A stretch of 64,000 nucleotides of DNA from Gephyromycinifex aptenodytis. GTDB lineage: Bacteria > Actinomycetota > Actinomycetes > Actinomycetales > Dermatophilaceae. The stretch is taken from NCBI RefSeq assembly GCF_012277275.1, contig NZ_CP051155.1:3162001-3226000 (forward strand). Reading direction: 5' to 3'. Below the pieces are notes generated by a model. That model saw only the letters and a program-made list of their open reading frames with translations. It was not told the DNA's origin and did no database searches. Below, piece after piece: positions 32,716-41,874 of the stretch; the first letter of the stretch is position 1; each line of letters begins with the position of its first letter. Made by a program: the position numbers and the translations under genes.

Positions 32716-33696
32716 ATGACTGAGCTTGCGGGCGAACAACAGTTCCGAGCGCTGGCACGCAGTTCGCGGCGGTTGTGGCGATCGGTGCGGTTCGTGTTGC
32801 ATCGACCCTCGTGGGAACCTGCGGTGGTCGTTGCGTGGGTTCAGCGCCCGGATCAGGTGCGTGTCGAGGACATCGACGGGACTCTCCTGGTGGCCGAGTC
32901 AGGCTCCGCTGCCTCGTCCTCATCGAGCGGGCTGTGGGGGTGGTGCGAGGAAGAGCCGCAGCAGACGATCCCGCCGGAGGTTCGAGCGCACCAGACGCAG
33001 GCCCTTGAGGTGGTCGCGCACCTGGCACAGCCACAGCCGGGGGAGGACCCAGGACAGACGGTGTGGCGGGCGCGGCAGGAGGCGGAACGCCGCTACCAGG
33101 AGCAGCGCTCGCTGCTGCCGCAAGGTTGGTTCGCGCAACCACCGCTGGAACGCCCGGGCGACGCGGTGCCGTTCGTGGAGAACTACCACTGGATCGCGTT
33201 GTTGGAGCCGGACGAGTTGGCTGACGGCACCCCGGTGGAGCAGGAGCGAGGCGACGATTGGGCGTCGTTGACACGCGAGGAACAGTTGGGCAAAGAGGCC
33301 GAATGGACGCTGCGTGAGGCCGAGCAGGCCGCGGCCATCGCGCGCGGTGATGCTTCGGCCCTCGTGGCGGCACCGGCTCGCTACGAGCAGATCCGCCAGG
33401 TTCAGCACTATGGGCGTTCCGCGCTCGAAGCAGAACTGAGCACGCTGCCCACGTACAACCCGCGCTGCGGCTGTTGTCCGTTGTTGCCCGGTCGTCACGC
33501 CGATGAGCCGGAGTATCGCGACGACTACCCAGAGCGTATTCGTGACGCCGTGCGCTTCCGGGTTCGACTCGACCGGGCCACCGGCATCTGCGTCCAGGTC
33601 GAGACGCTCGACGGCCCGGGCGGGATCGATTTCTGCGCCGAGATCCAGGAGCACGACGTGCACTACCCACCGGAGTTGTTCGGCACGCGGCGCTGA
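32716..33696 (+). CDS. Uncharacterised hydrophilic protein
   Basis: A 326-residue protein of unknown function. It starts with a basic helix (RSSRRLWRSVRFVLHRPSW) and continues with DQVRVEDIDGTLLVAESG. The middle is rich in Glu, Gln and Arg, and the C-terminal half has YNPRCGCCPLLPG near 250-262, a CxCC cluster, then beta-rich VRFRVRLDRATGICVQVETL. There is no signal peptide or membrane segment. ATG 32716 lies 6 bases after CATCCT, a weak -10-like box, and no ribosome site is visible, suggesting leaderless expression. No enzyme family could be assigned. Confidence 0.65.
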   Translation: MTELAGEQQFRALARSSRRLWRSVRFVLHRPSWEPAVVVAWVQRPDQVRVEDIDGTLLVAESGSAASSSSSGLWGWCEEEPQQTIPPEVRAHQTQALEVVAHLAQPQPGEDPGQTVWRARQEAERRYQEQRSLLPQGWFAQPPLERPGDAVPFVENYHWIALLEPDELADGTPVEQERGDDWASLTREEQLGKEAEWTLREAEQAAAIARGDASALVAAPARYEQIRQVQHYGRSALEAELSTLPTYNPRCGCCPLLPGRHADEPEYRDDYPERIRDAVRFRVRLDRATGICVQVETLDGPGGIDFCAEIQEHDVHYPPELFGTRR

Positions 33697-33703
33697 GCCC
33701 GGG

Positions 33704-33731
33704 CTGGGCCCTACCCGAGTTGTCGGCCCAG
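33704..33731 (+). terminator. Hairpin after the uncharacterised gene
   Basis: CTGGGCC / GGCCCAG 7-bp stem with a 14-base loop, and a partly matching CCCGG outer extension on both sides. It starts 8 bases after the stop. Confidence 0.5.
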
Positions 33732-34137
33732 ATCCCGGCTAGCCGAGCAGGGTAGGGCAGAGCGGTGGTGGGCGAGGCCCGCTACAACAGCGCTCGCGGC
33801 GCAGGCAGCTGCGGCACCGAGGGGGGAAGTGTTCGGCCGACACCAGAGGGAGGCGGCGGCGCTTCGAGCGCGAGGAGGAGACCGGCGAATCCAGCCGATG
33901 GCCCTGGGTGGTACAGACTTTGTGCCCGAAGTGGATTACCGTACAGACAGGCTGCGCATGCTGTGAACGGTCGCCGAGGTCAATGCGGGGTCAATATTGG
34001 CCCAAGAGTGTTCGCCCCAACCTCGAAGGTGTTCATTTCACGCTAGTGATGCCGATATGACGAGGGAGCATCCTCAGTGGAGACGGCCAGCCGCGCCGGT
34101 CGCCAGGGCCGCCCAGATCGTCAATGGAAGGTCACGT
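33732..34137. other. Long intergenic region before the NlpC/P60 gene
   Basis: About 400 bases without a recognised gene. Such regions upstream of actinobacterial NlpC/P60 genes often carry a cyclic-di-AMP (ydaO) riboswitch. Here only GGCGAATCCAGCCG (near 33884) recalls one conserved piece, and the paired GGGGTGAAT element was not found, so no riboswitch is called. Confidence 0.4.
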
Positions 34138-35469
34138 ATGCCGTTACGACGCCTCGAGGCGCCGCTACAGCCCACTACCACGCGTCCCGCTAAGCGTCTC
34201 AGCATCCACGCAGCCTTTGCGGTGCGCGTTCCCGCGGGTGCGCTTGCTGGTGCGCTGCTCCTCAGCGGCGCGCTATCGGCACACGCCGACCCAGCGCCGA
34301 CGCCGGCACCGAGCGGGTCGAGTTCGGTTGCTTCGGACAGCAGCATCCCGACCGAGGCCGAGGTGCGCCGCGCGAAACGGGCCGTGGCCGAGGCCGCCCG
34401 GGAGATGCAAGAAACTCAAGCCCAGCTCGACCAGGCTCGGATCCACCTGGAAGAGGTGCACGAGCAGGCCGCGCTGGCCGCAGAAACCTCCAACAAGGCC
34501 AAGGCGCTGCTGGCCAAGCGCACCGCCGCAGCAGCCGCGGCTCGTAGCGAAGCCGTGGCGGCCGCCGCCGAGGCCGAACGGGCCGGCCTCGCGGTAGAGC
34601 ACCTGGCCACCGAGGTGTACATGCAAGGGGGGTCCCTGGGCGGGTTGGAACTGCTGCTGGGTCTGCACCGCGGCAACATCGCCCGCCAGGCCGCCGATAT
34701 GGACGCCTCGATGGACTACCGCACCGATGCGGCCGAGCGGGCCAACCTCGCGGCCAAACGTGCCCGGTCCACCCGACGTACGGCTGCACAGGCCGAACTG
34801 CAGCAGAAGGCCGCCGCCGCAGCCGCCGCTAAGGCGCTGAGCGAGGCCAAGGAAGCCGCAGCCTCGGCCGAGGCGCAAGCGACCGCTATCGAACAGAACC
34901 AGGCCGCCCTGGTGACGAGACTTGCGGCGTTGCGCCGCACCAGCGTGAACGTGGAACAACAACGCCAGGACGGTCTTGCCGCCGCAGCGATCGCCGCCGA
35001 GGAAGCCCGCGTTCAAGCCGAGCAAGCGCAGCGGGCCCAAGCAGCCCGAGCTGCGCTGGCCGCTGACAAGGGCGCCGCAGCCCCGTCCGGCCCGCTACCG
35101 GCGCCGCGACGGGAAGCAGCTGCCACCGCGATCGCCTTCGCCAAAGCCCAACTGGGTGAGCCCTACCTGTGGGCGGCCGAAGGCCCCGACCGGTGGGACT
35201 GCTCCGGGCTGACGATGGGGGCGTGGAAAGCAGCAGGGCGTTCGCTGCCGCACTACAGCGGTTGGCAGTACCAACAGACCGCCCGAGTGGCTATCGCCGA
35301 TCTGCAGCCCGGCGACCTGGTCTTCTTCGGCAAAGGTGAGTCTTCGATCCACCACGTGGGGCTGTATGTGGGCAACGGGCAGATGATCGAAGCGCCGCGC
35401 ACCGGGCTGAACGTGCGCTACTCCTCGATCTACCGTTCATCGCTGCTGCCCTACGGCGGGCGTCCCTAG
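34138..35469 (+). CDS. Secreted NlpC/P60 peptidoglycan endopeptidase (RipA-like)
   Basis: A 443-residue exported cell wall hydrolase. A long n-region leads to the signal segment VPAGALAGALLLSGALSAHA (cleavage near residue 50). Residues 65-320 are an Ala/Glu/Arg-rich coiled coil, as in proteins that bind FtsEX or regulate themselves. The C-terminal NlpC/P60 domain has the catalytic Cys in WDCSGLTMGAWKAAG near 354-368, His in IHHVGLYVGNGQMIEAP near 403-419 and QPGDLVFFG between them. It would cut stem peptides at division. ATG 34138 follows GGAAGG; in-frame codons further upstream lack support. Confidence 0.92.
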   Translation: MPLRRLEAPLQPTTTRPAKRLSIHAAFAVRVPAGALAGALLLSGALSAHADPAPTPAPSGSSSVASDSSIPTEAEVRRAKRAVAEAAREMQETQAQLDQARIHLEEVHEQAALAAETSNKAKALLAKRTAAAAAARSEAVAAAAEAERAGLAVEHLATEVYMQGGSLGGLELLLGLHRGNIARQAADMDASMDYRTDAAERANLAAKRARSTRRTAAQAELQQKAAAAAAAKALSEAKEAAASAEAQATAIEQNQAALVTRLAALRRTSVNVEQQRQDGLAAAAIAAEEARVQAEQAQRAQAARAALAADKGAAAPSGPLPAPRREAAATAIAFAKAQLGEPYLWAAEGPDRWDCSGLTMGAWKAAGRSLPHYSGWQYQQTARVAIADLQPGDLVFFGKGESSIHHVGLYVGNGQMIEAPRTGLNVRYSSIYRSSLLPYGGRP

Positions 35470-35489
35470 CCAGGCCCTCGCCTCGCAAA

Positions 35490-35521
35490 CCGCCCGCAGC
35501 CCCGCCTGGGCCGCTGGGCGG
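35490..35521 (+). terminator. Imperfect hairpin after the NlpC/P60 gene
   Basis: CCGCCCGCAGC pairs with GCTGGGCGG with one bulged G around a 12-base loop, 20 bases after the stop. Confidence 0.4.
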
Positions 35522-35611
35522 ATCCGGCTGGGCACAAGCCCGGTTCGGTGCCCGGACGCTGACAGAATCACAACCAGCGACGTTGCCCTGCTGTCTTGAC
35601 GAAGGATCCCT

Positions 35612-37213
35612 GTGCATTCTGCTCCCGGTTCGATCCCGGTCGTCCTCATCGCCGAGGAACTCTCTCCCGCCACCGTGGAGGCGCTCGGGCCGGCGCAGGT
35701 GCGCCGCGTGGACGGCGCGGATCGCGCAGCGTTGTTGCACGCCCTGGCCCAGCGCGTGGACGCGGTCCTCATCCGTTCCGCCACGAACATGGACGCCGAG
35801 GCCATCGCTGCGGCTCCCGGCCTGCGGGTCATCGCTCGCGCGGGGGTCGGCCTGGACAATGTCGATGTGCCGGCCGCTACCCGCGCCGGGATCCTGGTCG
35901 TCAACGCGCCCACCTCGAACATCACCAGTGCGTCAGAACTCGCCGTCGGGCTGCTGCTTGCCTGCGCCCGCAATATCGCCCCGGCCAACGCCGACCTGCG
36001 CACCGGACAGTGGAATCGCAGCCGTTACACCGGGGTCGAGCTGCTGGACAAGAACGTCGGCGTCCTCGGACTGGGCCGCATCGGCCAACTCACTGCCCAC
36101 CGACTCGCCGCCTTCGGGATGCGGGTGTTGGCCTACGACCCGTACGTGAACGCCGCGCGCGCCGGTCAACTCGGGGTGCAACTGCTCAGCCTGGATGACC
36201 TGCTCGCGCAGAGTGACTTCATCACCGTGCATTTACCCAAGACCCCTGAGACGGTCGGTCTCATCGGCGCTGAGGCACTAAGCAAGGTCAAACCGGGGGT
36301 GCGCATCATCAACGCCGCTCGCGGCGGGATCATCGACGAGCACGCGCTCGCGGACGCGATCCGCCAAGGCCGGGTGGCCGGGGCAGGGATCGACGTCTTC
36401 GCCACCGAACCGTGCACGGATTCGCCGTTGTTCCAGTTGGAGAATGTCGTGGTCACCCCGCACTTGGGCGCCTCGACCACGGAGGCCCAAGAGAAGGCCG
36501 GGGTGAGCGTGGCCCGGTCGGTGCGGCTGGCCCTGGCCGGTGAACTCGTCCCGGACGCAGTCAACGTCTCCGGCGGCATCATCCACGAGGATGTGCGCCC
36601 CGGAATCGCCCTGGTGGAGAACCTGGGGCGGCTCTTCACCGCGCTGGCGGGCGCCGCCCCGGCCCAGCTCGACATCGAGGTGCGCGGTGAGATCGCTGCG
36701 CTAGATGTGTCGGTGTACGAACTGGCGGCATTGAAAGGGTTGTTCCGCGACATCGTGCAGGAGGGCGTTTCCTACGTGAATGCGCCGCTGTTGGCCAGTC
36801 AGCGCGGCATCCAGGTGCGGCTACTCACCGACCCGGTCAGCTCGGAGTTCCGCAACACCCTGACGCTGTCCGGGGCGCTGGCCAACGGCGAGATGATCAG
36901 CGTCGCCGGCACTCTCACCGGTCCCAAACAGGTGCCAAAGCTGGTTGGGGTGGCCGGTTTCGATCTGGAGATCCCGCTGTCCAGGCATATGGTCTTCTAC
37001 CGCTACCAGGATCGCCCCGGCGTCATCGGCCTGGTGGGGGGCATGCTCGGTGAGGCCGGGGTGAACATCGCCGGGATGCAGGTGGCCAGGGATGATGAGG
37101 CTGCCGAGTGCATCGTGGTGCTGACGATCGATTCACCGATCCCGGCACCCATCTTGGCTCGGATCAAGGCAGCCATCGGAGCCAGCCTGGTGGCCACGGT
37201 CTGCTTGGATTGA
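35612..37213 (+). CDS. serA: D-3-phosphoglycerate dehydrogenase
   Basis: SerA, 533 residues, the long type with an intervening ASB domain and a C-terminal ACT domain, as in Mycobacterium. It makes 3-phosphohydroxypyruvate for serine. VGVLGLGRIGQLTAHRLAAF near 149-168 is the NAD loop, NAARGGIIDEHAL near 231-243 and TPHLGASTTEAQEKAG near 282-297 carry the active site (Arg, Glu and the His). The ACT domain begins at FYRYQDRPGVIGLVGG near 462 and probably mediates serine inhibition. GTG 35612 follows GAAGGA. Confidence 0.97.
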   Translation: MHSAPGSIPVVLIAEELSPATVEALGPAQVRRVDGADRAALLHALAQRVDAVLIRSATNMDAEAIAAAPGLRVIARAGVGLDNVDVPAATRAGILVVNAPTSNITSASELAVGLLLACARNIAPANADLRTGQWNRSRYTGVELLDKNVGVLGLGRIGQLTAHRLAAFGMRVLAYDPYVNAARAGQLGVQLLSLDDLLAQSDFITVHLPKTPETVGLIGAEALSKVKPGVRIINAARGGIIDEHALADAIRQGRVAGAGIDVFATEPCTDSPLFQLENVVVTPHLGASTTEAQEKAGVSVARSVRLALAGELVPDAVNVSGGIIHEDVRPGIALVENLGRLFTALAGAAPAQLDIEVRGEIAALDVSVYELAALKGLFRDIVQEGVSYVNAPLLASQRGIQVRLLTDPVSSEFRNTLTLSGALANGEMISVAGTLTGPKQVPKLVGVAGFDLEIPLSRHMVFYRYQDRPGVIGLVGGMLGEAGVNIAGMQVARDDEAAECIVVLTIDSPIPAPILARIKAAIGASLVATVCLD

Positions 37214-37223
37214 GCTGCGGAGT

Positions 37224-37244
37224 GCCGCGGGGTTCCCCGGCGGC
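37224..37244 (+). terminator. GC-rich hairpin after serA
   Basis: GCCGCGGGG and CCCCGGCGGC can pair around a very short loop, 10 bases after serA. The weak loop geometry lowers confidence. Confidence 0.35.
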
Positions 37245-37334
37245 AGCGCCGTCGCAGTTCCACAGCGCTCACCGGCCAGCGACACGCTATTCCGAATGAT
37301 GAGTCGCACGTATCGCCTGTCGAGACGCTTTGGT

Positions 37335-37340
37335 TAGGAT
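37335..37340 (+). promoter_or_regulatory. -10 box of a leaderless leuB promoter
   Basis: TAGGAT, six bases, then ATG 37347; no ribosome site is present. Confidence 0.6.
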
Positions 37341-37346
37341 GCTGCC

Positions 37347-38408
37347 ATGACGCAGATGCCTACCCCCTCTTCCATTGACCTGGCCGTCGTCGGCGGCGAC
37401 GGCATCGGCCCGGAGGTCACCGCCGAGGCGCTGAAGGTGATCCGCGCCGTCCTCGGGCAGGAGCGGGTGCACGCGACTGAATACGAACTGGGTGCACGTC
37501 AATGGCACACCAGCGGTGAGGCACTGCCCGAGGGGACCGTTGAGCGACTGCGTAAGCACGACGCGATCCTGCTCGGGGCGATCGGTGACCCCAGCGTTCC
37601 CAGTGGAGTGCTGGAGCGCGGTCTGCTGCTGCGACTGCGCTTCGAACTGGACCACTACGTCAATCTGCGTCCTTCCCGGCTCTTCCCCGGGGTGCGCAGC
37701 CCGCTGGATATCGAGCGTGTCGCTCCCGACGGTATCGACTTCGTCGTTGTGCGTGAAGGCACTGAGGGCCCGTACACGGGTAACGGCGGCGCGCTGCGCG
37801 TCGGGACTCCCGCCGAGGTCGCCACTGAGGTCAGCGTCAACACCCGGTTCGGTGTCGAGCGGCTGGTCCGCGACGCCTTCGCGCGTGCACAGGACCGGGA
37901 GCGCAAGCACCTGACCCTGGTGCACAAGCACAATGTGCTCTCTTACGCCGGCCACCTGTGGCGTCGTACGGTCGAGGAGGTCGGCGCCGAGTTCCCTGAC
38001 GTCACCACCGACTACCTGCACGTCGACGCGGCCATGATCTTCCTGGCTACCGACCCGGGCCGGTTCGACGTCATCGCCACCGACAACCTGTTCGGCGACA
38101 TCATCACCGACCTCGCAGCCGCCGTCACCGGGGGCATCGGCCTGGCTGCCAGCGCCAACATCAACCCCGACCCGCAGGTGCCGAGCATGTTCGAACCGGT
38201 GCACGGCTCCGCACCGGATATCGCCGGGCAGGGCATCGCCGACCCGACCGCCGCGATCCTCTCGGCAGCCTTGTTGCTGGCGCACCTGGGTTTCGAGCAG
38301 GAATCACAGCGGGTCGAGGACGCGGTGGCTGCCGACCTGGCCGGTCGCGGCGCGGGAAGTCGCAGCACCACCGATATCGGCGACGCCATCGTGCGCCGCC
38401 TGCTCTGA
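37347..38408 (+). CDS. leuB: 3-isopropylmalate dehydrogenase
   Basis: LeuB, 353 residues, oxidatively decarboxylates 3-isopropylmalate with NAD+ in leucine synthesis. [19 protein letters not shown] starts the protein; [21 protein letters not shown] near 70-90 and [13 protein letters not shown] near 136-148 bind substrate, and [13 protein letters not shown] near 245-257 holds the metal aspartates. [18 protein letters not shown] follows. It lies apart from leuCD (51.5 kb). It appears to be transcribed from its own leaderless promoter. Confidence 0.97.
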   Translation: MTQMPTPSSIDLAVVGGDGIGPEVTAEALKVIRAVLGQERVHATEYELGARQWHTSGEALPEGTVERLRKHDAILLGAIGDPSVPSGVLERGLLLRLRFELDHYVNLRPSRLFPGVRSPLDIERVAPDGIDFVVVREGTEGPYTGNGGALRVGTPAEVATEVSVNTRFGVERLVRDAFARAQDRERKHLTLVHKHNVLSYAGHLWRRTVEEVGAEFPDVTTDYLHVDAAMIFLATDPGRFDVIATDNLFGDIITDLAAAVTGGIGLAASANINPDPQVPSMFEPVHGSAPDIAGQGIADPTAAILSAALLLAHLGFEQESQRVEDAVAADLAGRGAGSRSTTDIGDAIVRRLL

Positions 38409-38481
38409 GGGGCCACGCTGACGCAGGTACGCTGCGAAGGCGGCGCTATTGCGTCCACAGACTAGAAATTCAGGAGTAGTG

Positions 38482-39591
38482 ATGACGAATTCGCAGGCCC
38501 CTGCGGCTCTGAGGTTCTCGGTCCAGTCGCGGCCCGATCCCGCAACCGACGAGGCGCGCGCCGCCGTACTGGCTGACCCCGGATTCGGCACCACGTTCAC
38601 CGACCACATGGCTCGGATCGCCTGGACCAAGGAACAGGGCTGGCATGACGGGCAGATCGTGCCCTACGGTCCGATCACGCTGGACCCGGCCGCTTCGGTG
38701 CTGCACTACGGGCAAGAGATCTTCGAGGGGCTGAAAGCTTTCCGGCACGAGGACGGCTCGGTGTGGTGCTTCCGCCCGGAGGCCAACGCTGAGCGGATGA
38801 TCCGAAGTGCCGAGCGTCTCGCCCTGCCAACGTTGTCGGTTCCCGACTTCATCGCCTCCATCACCGCGCTGGTCCAGGCCGATGAGGCGTGGGTGCCTGC
38901 CTACGGGACCGGCGAGACCAGCCTGTACCTGCGTCCGTTCATGTTCGCCACCGAAGCCTTCCTCGGGGTGCGCCCGGCGACCGAGGTCACCTACCTGTGC
39001 ATCGCTTCCCCGGCCGGCGCCTACTTCTCCGGCGGTATCTCACCGGTCTCGCTGTGGATCTCCACCAACTACGCTCGCGCGGGCGAGGGCGGTACCGGCG
39101 CAGCCAAGTGCGGCGGCAACTACGCCTCCTCGATGGCCGGGCAGGTCGAAGGGATCGCGCACGGCTGCGACCAGGCCGTCTTCCTCGACTCTTCGACGCA
39201 CACCTACATCGAAGAGCTCGGCGGGATGAACCTGTTCCTGGTCTACAAGGACGGCCGCCTGGTCACCCCGGCGCTGACCGGTTCGATTCTGGAAGGGGTG
39301 ACTCGCCGCTCGATCATGCAGCTCGGGGCCGAAATGGGCCTGGACGTGCAGGAGCGACGCATCCCAATCCAGGAGTGGAAGGACGGGGTTGCCAGCGGCG
39401 AACTCGCCGAGGTCTTCGCCTGCGGTACTGCCGCAGTCGTGACGCCGGTGGGTCGCCTGGTCTGGGAGGGCGGGGAATGCACCGTCTCCACCGAACCCGG
39501 CGAGGTGACGATGAAGCTCCGCAAGACGCTGCTGGATATCCAGTACGGGCGTACTCCGGACTCACACGGGTGGCTCACCCGGCTGGTCTGA
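38482..39591 (+). CDS. ilvE: Branched-chain amino acid aminotransferase
   Basis: IlvE, 369 residues, PLP class IV. It performs the final transamination to valine, leucine and isoleucine. The PLP lysine is in GTGAAKCGGNYASSMAG near 207-222, and VFLDSSTHTYIEELGGMNLF near 235-254 and GSILEGVTRRSIMQLG near 270-285 complete the family pattern. ATG 38482 follows CAGGAG; an upstream in-frame codon at 38449 is not used. The stop overlaps the next ATG by one base. Confidence 0.97.
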   Translation: MTNSQAPAALRFSVQSRPDPATDEARAAVLADPGFGTTFTDHMARIAWTKEQGWHDGQIVPYGPITLDPAASVLHYGQEIFEGLKAFRHEDGSVWCFRPEANAERMIRSAERLALPTLSVPDFIASITALVQADEAWVPAYGTGETSLYLRPFMFATEAFLGVRPATEVTYLCIASPAGAYFSGGISPVSLWISTNYARAGEGGTGAAKCGGNYASSMAGQVEGIAHGCDQAVFLDSSTHTYIEELGGMNLFLVYKDGRLVTPALTGSILEGVTRRSIMQLGAEMGLDVQERRIPIQEWKDGVASGELAEVFACGTAAVVTPVGRLVWEGGECTVSTEPGEVTMKLRKTLLDIQYGRTPDSHGWLTRLV

Positions 39592-39824
39592 TGAGCACCC
39601 CAGCGATGCCAGATCCAGGCCGTCACCCGCGGGGGCAGCGCAGCGGGGGAATCCTGTCGCTGCCGCCGCGGGCGGCGGCGCTGATCATGGGGTTCACCCC
39701 GATCATCGCCCTCTGGATGTTCTTCGCGACCTACCGAGCCATCTCATATTCGTGGGTGTGGCTGGTAGCCATCCCCGTTATCGGGGTGCTGATCTACGGC
39801 CCGCGCGCCGACCCGCGCGACTGA
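39591..39824 (+). CDS. Small two-helix membrane protein coupled to ilvE
   Basis: A 77-residue protein. A hydrophilic N-terminus of about 25 residues is followed by two hydrophobic segments, AALIMGFTPIIALWMFFATY and SYSWVWLVAIPVIGVLIYG, with a short loop between them. The ATG overlaps the ilvE stop (TGATG), so it is made by translational reinitiation. No family is recognised. Coupling to ilvE is the only functional clue. Confidence 0.65.
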   Translation: MSTPAMPDPGRHPRGQRSGGILSLPPRAAALIMGFTPIIALWMFFATYRAISYSWVWLVAIPVIGVLIYGPRADPRD

Positions 39825-39920
39825 ACCACTCGCCCCGCACGCCGCACCGGCAAAGCGCCTGCCTCTAGGGGGTGCTGACTCGGCAGCGCCGCCGGGTAAG
39901 GGTCCTGTCGTTGAAGTCCG

Positions 39921-40862
39921 TCAGGACAGAGCGGGCGTTTCTCCTGGACCGGCAGTCGCGGCCTGGGGTTGGGCCCAGGTGAGCAGCTGCGTGCTCAGCT
40001 CCAGGAGCTGTTGCCGCAGCGCGGCGCCCTGCTCAGCCAGGCGGCGCTGAGCCGCGGCGTATTCGGCCCGGCCGGCAGCGGTCTCGATGCAGATGGGTTC
40101 ATACCCCAGCGCGCTCAGGTCGTAGGGCGCGGCCCGCATGTCCAGGGTCCGGGCTCGCCGGGCCAGCGCGAAGGTGTCCAGCAGGAGTTCGCCCGGCACG
40201 GCAGGTCCGAGTTTGGTGGCCCACTTGTACAGGTCCATGGTGGCGTGCACGCAGCCCGGCTGCTCGTCTTGGATCTGGGTCTCGCGCACCGGGGCGCGGC
40301 TGTTCAGGGGGCGAGCGGCGGGGGTGTAGAAGCGGAAGGCGTCTGCGTGCGTGCACCGCAGCGGCAGCGATTCCACGACGGCATCGGTCTCGGCCTCGGT
40401 GAGTCGCAGCGGCCACGATTCGTGGCGGCGTCGGCCCGGTTCCAGGCGGTAGACCATGGCCCATTCGTGCAGCCCGAAGCAGGACAACTGCGGCGGCCGG
40501 GCGGCGGTGGCCGCCAGAAGATCGTGGATGAAGCGCACCGCATCGCCACGCTTGGTCACGTAGGCCGGCACGTCCAGGTAGCTGCTGCCGTGCGCGTCGT
40601 AGCGGTAGTACGGCCACTGCCCCCGCCCGTTCGGGTCGGCTCCAGCCAGGGCCACCCCCGGACCCGGGTGCCAGCGCCGCAGCTTGCCCGGGCGCAGGCG
40701 GTAGTAGACGAACAAGAAGTCCTCGACCGGATGGGACTCACCAGCGCGTCGGCGTTCCTGGTGCTTGGCCGTCATCTCATCGACGACCTGCTCGTGCGCC
40801 GATTCGGCTGCCCGCCAGCGCGGTTCCTCCCAGGTCTGCACGTGCTCAAACGCCCGATCCAC
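39921..40862 (-). CDS. Actinobacterial conserved protein often labelled 3-methyladenine DNA glycosylase
   Basis: A 313-residue protein with HPVEDFLFVYYRLRPGKLRRW near 44-64, RWHPGPGVALAG, and LSCFGLHEWAMVYRLEPG near 128-145. I recall this pattern from an actinobacterial family that databases commonly label 3-methyladenine DNA glycosylase. No helix-hairpin-helix or Gly/Pro-rich glycosylase loop with a catalytic Asp is visible, so the name is unsupported here. The C-terminus is a helical Gln/Ala-rich stretch. It is a single gene facing away from the SGNH hydrolase gene, with 84 bases between the two starts. Confidence 0.7.
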   Translation of the reverse strand: MDRAFEHVQTWEEPRWRAAESAHEQVVDEMTAKHQERRRAGESHPVEDFLFVYYRLRPGKLRRWHPGPGVALAGADPNGRGQWPYYRYDAHGSSYLDVPAYVTKRGDAVRFIHDLLAATAARPPQLSCFGLHEWAMVYRLEPGRRRHESWPLRLTEAETDAVVESLPLRCTHADAFRFYTPAARPLNSRAPVRETQIQDEQPGCVHATMDLYKWATKLGPAVPGELLLDTFALARRARTLDMRAAPYDLSALGYEPICIETAAGRAEYAAAQRRLAEQGAALRQQLLELSTQLLTWAQPQAATAGPGETPALS

Positions 40863-40946
40863 CCCGGCAGCCTAGTGCGCAGGCGCGGTGGATGCGCATA
40901 CGCTCGGTACGGACGTGGGGGGACCACACCGACCGAAGGCACACCG

Positions 40947-41873
40947 ATGACCCGTATCCGTTCCGCTCTCGTCTTGGCGCTGGTGCTGCTCACCGCGGGG
41001 TTCTCCCTACCGGCCGGCGCCGCACCGGCCGTCCCGCAAGCGCGCCCGGGCACCTACTTGGCGCTCGGGGACTCCCTCACCACCGGCTATCAGCCCGGAC
41101 GCGGGGACGCCGTACACCGCGGCTACGTCGGCCCGGTCGCCGCGGGGATGGCTCGTCGCGGGCAGCCGGTGCGAATCCGCAACCTGGCCTGCACCGGTGA
41201 GACGACCCAGACAATGATCGAGGGCGGGCGGTGCACTTACCGGCAAGGGTCGCAGTTGGCGGCGGCCAGAGCGGCGTTGGCCCGGGATCGCTCCACCCGG
41301 CTCATCACGCTCACCATCGGGGCGAACGATGTACGCCGCTGTCTGCAGGGAACCCAGATCAACGCTCCCTGCACCCAACGCACCTTGCGGCAGACTCGGG
41401 CCCGGTTAGAGGTCATCCTGGGTTCCCTGCGTGAGGCCGCGCCGCAGGCACAGATCGTCGTCCTGGACTACTACAACCCCTACCTGGCCACCCATCTGCT
41501 CGGCAACGAGGGGCGGCTGGTGGCGGCATCCTCCACGTTGCTGCACACGCAACTGAACTCGGCCGTGCGCAACGCAGCCACCGGTGCAGGAGGTAGCGTC
41601 GCCTACGTCTCCTCCGGGTTCAATTCGACCTCTTTCCGGTACACCCGTCTGTCCACCTGGGGAAGGGTGCCGGTGCGGGTCGCCCAAATCTGCACCTTGA
41701 CGTGGATGTGCAACGCCGCCGACATCCACCCCAACGACACTGGCTACGCGGTCCTGGCCGCTGCCGTGCTCGACGCGGTGGATGCCAGGAGCGGGCAGGA
41801 TCGAGTGGCTAAGCGGGGAGCACGAGCAGACAGCGGCAGCGACTGGTTGCTGCGACGACTGAAGAGGAGCTGA
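40947..41873 (+). CDS. Secreted SGNH/GDSL hydrolase
   Basis: A 308-residue exported esterase or lipase. Residues 1-25 (SALVLALVLLTAGFSLPAGA) form a signal peptide. The four SGNH blocks are present: TYLALGDSLTTG (Ser) near 38-49, the Gly in RIRNLACTGETTQ near 80, ITLTIGANDVRRC (Asn) near 126-138 and DIHPNDTGYAV (Asp/His) near 257-267. Cysteines occur in pairs, as in secreted members stabilised by disulfides. The mature protein probably cleaves acyl or acetyl esters outside the cell. ATG 40947 follows a weak GAAGG site. Confidence 0.9.
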   Translation: MTRIRSALVLALVLLTAGFSLPAGAAPAVPQARPGTYLALGDSLTTGYQPGRGDAVHRGYVGPVAAGMARRGQPVRIRNLACTGETTQTMIEGGRCTYRQGSQLAAARAALARDRSTRLITLTIGANDVRRCLQGTQINAPCTQRTLRQTRARLEVILGSLREAAPQAQIVVLDYYNPYLATHLLGNEGRLVAASSTLLHTQLNSAVRNAATGAGGSVAYVSSGFNSTSFRYTRLSTWGRVPVRVAQICTLTWMCNAADIHPNDTGYAVLAAAVLDAVDARSGQDRVAKRGARADSGSDWLLRRLKRS

Positions 41874-41874
41874 C

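Noticed and set aside
33732-34137. Possible ydaO (cyclic-di-AMP) riboswitch before the NlpC/P60 gene
   Set aside because: Only one weak element (GGCGAATCC near 33884) resembles the consensus. The GGGGTGAATC element and the 5' G-rich element were not found in the required order.
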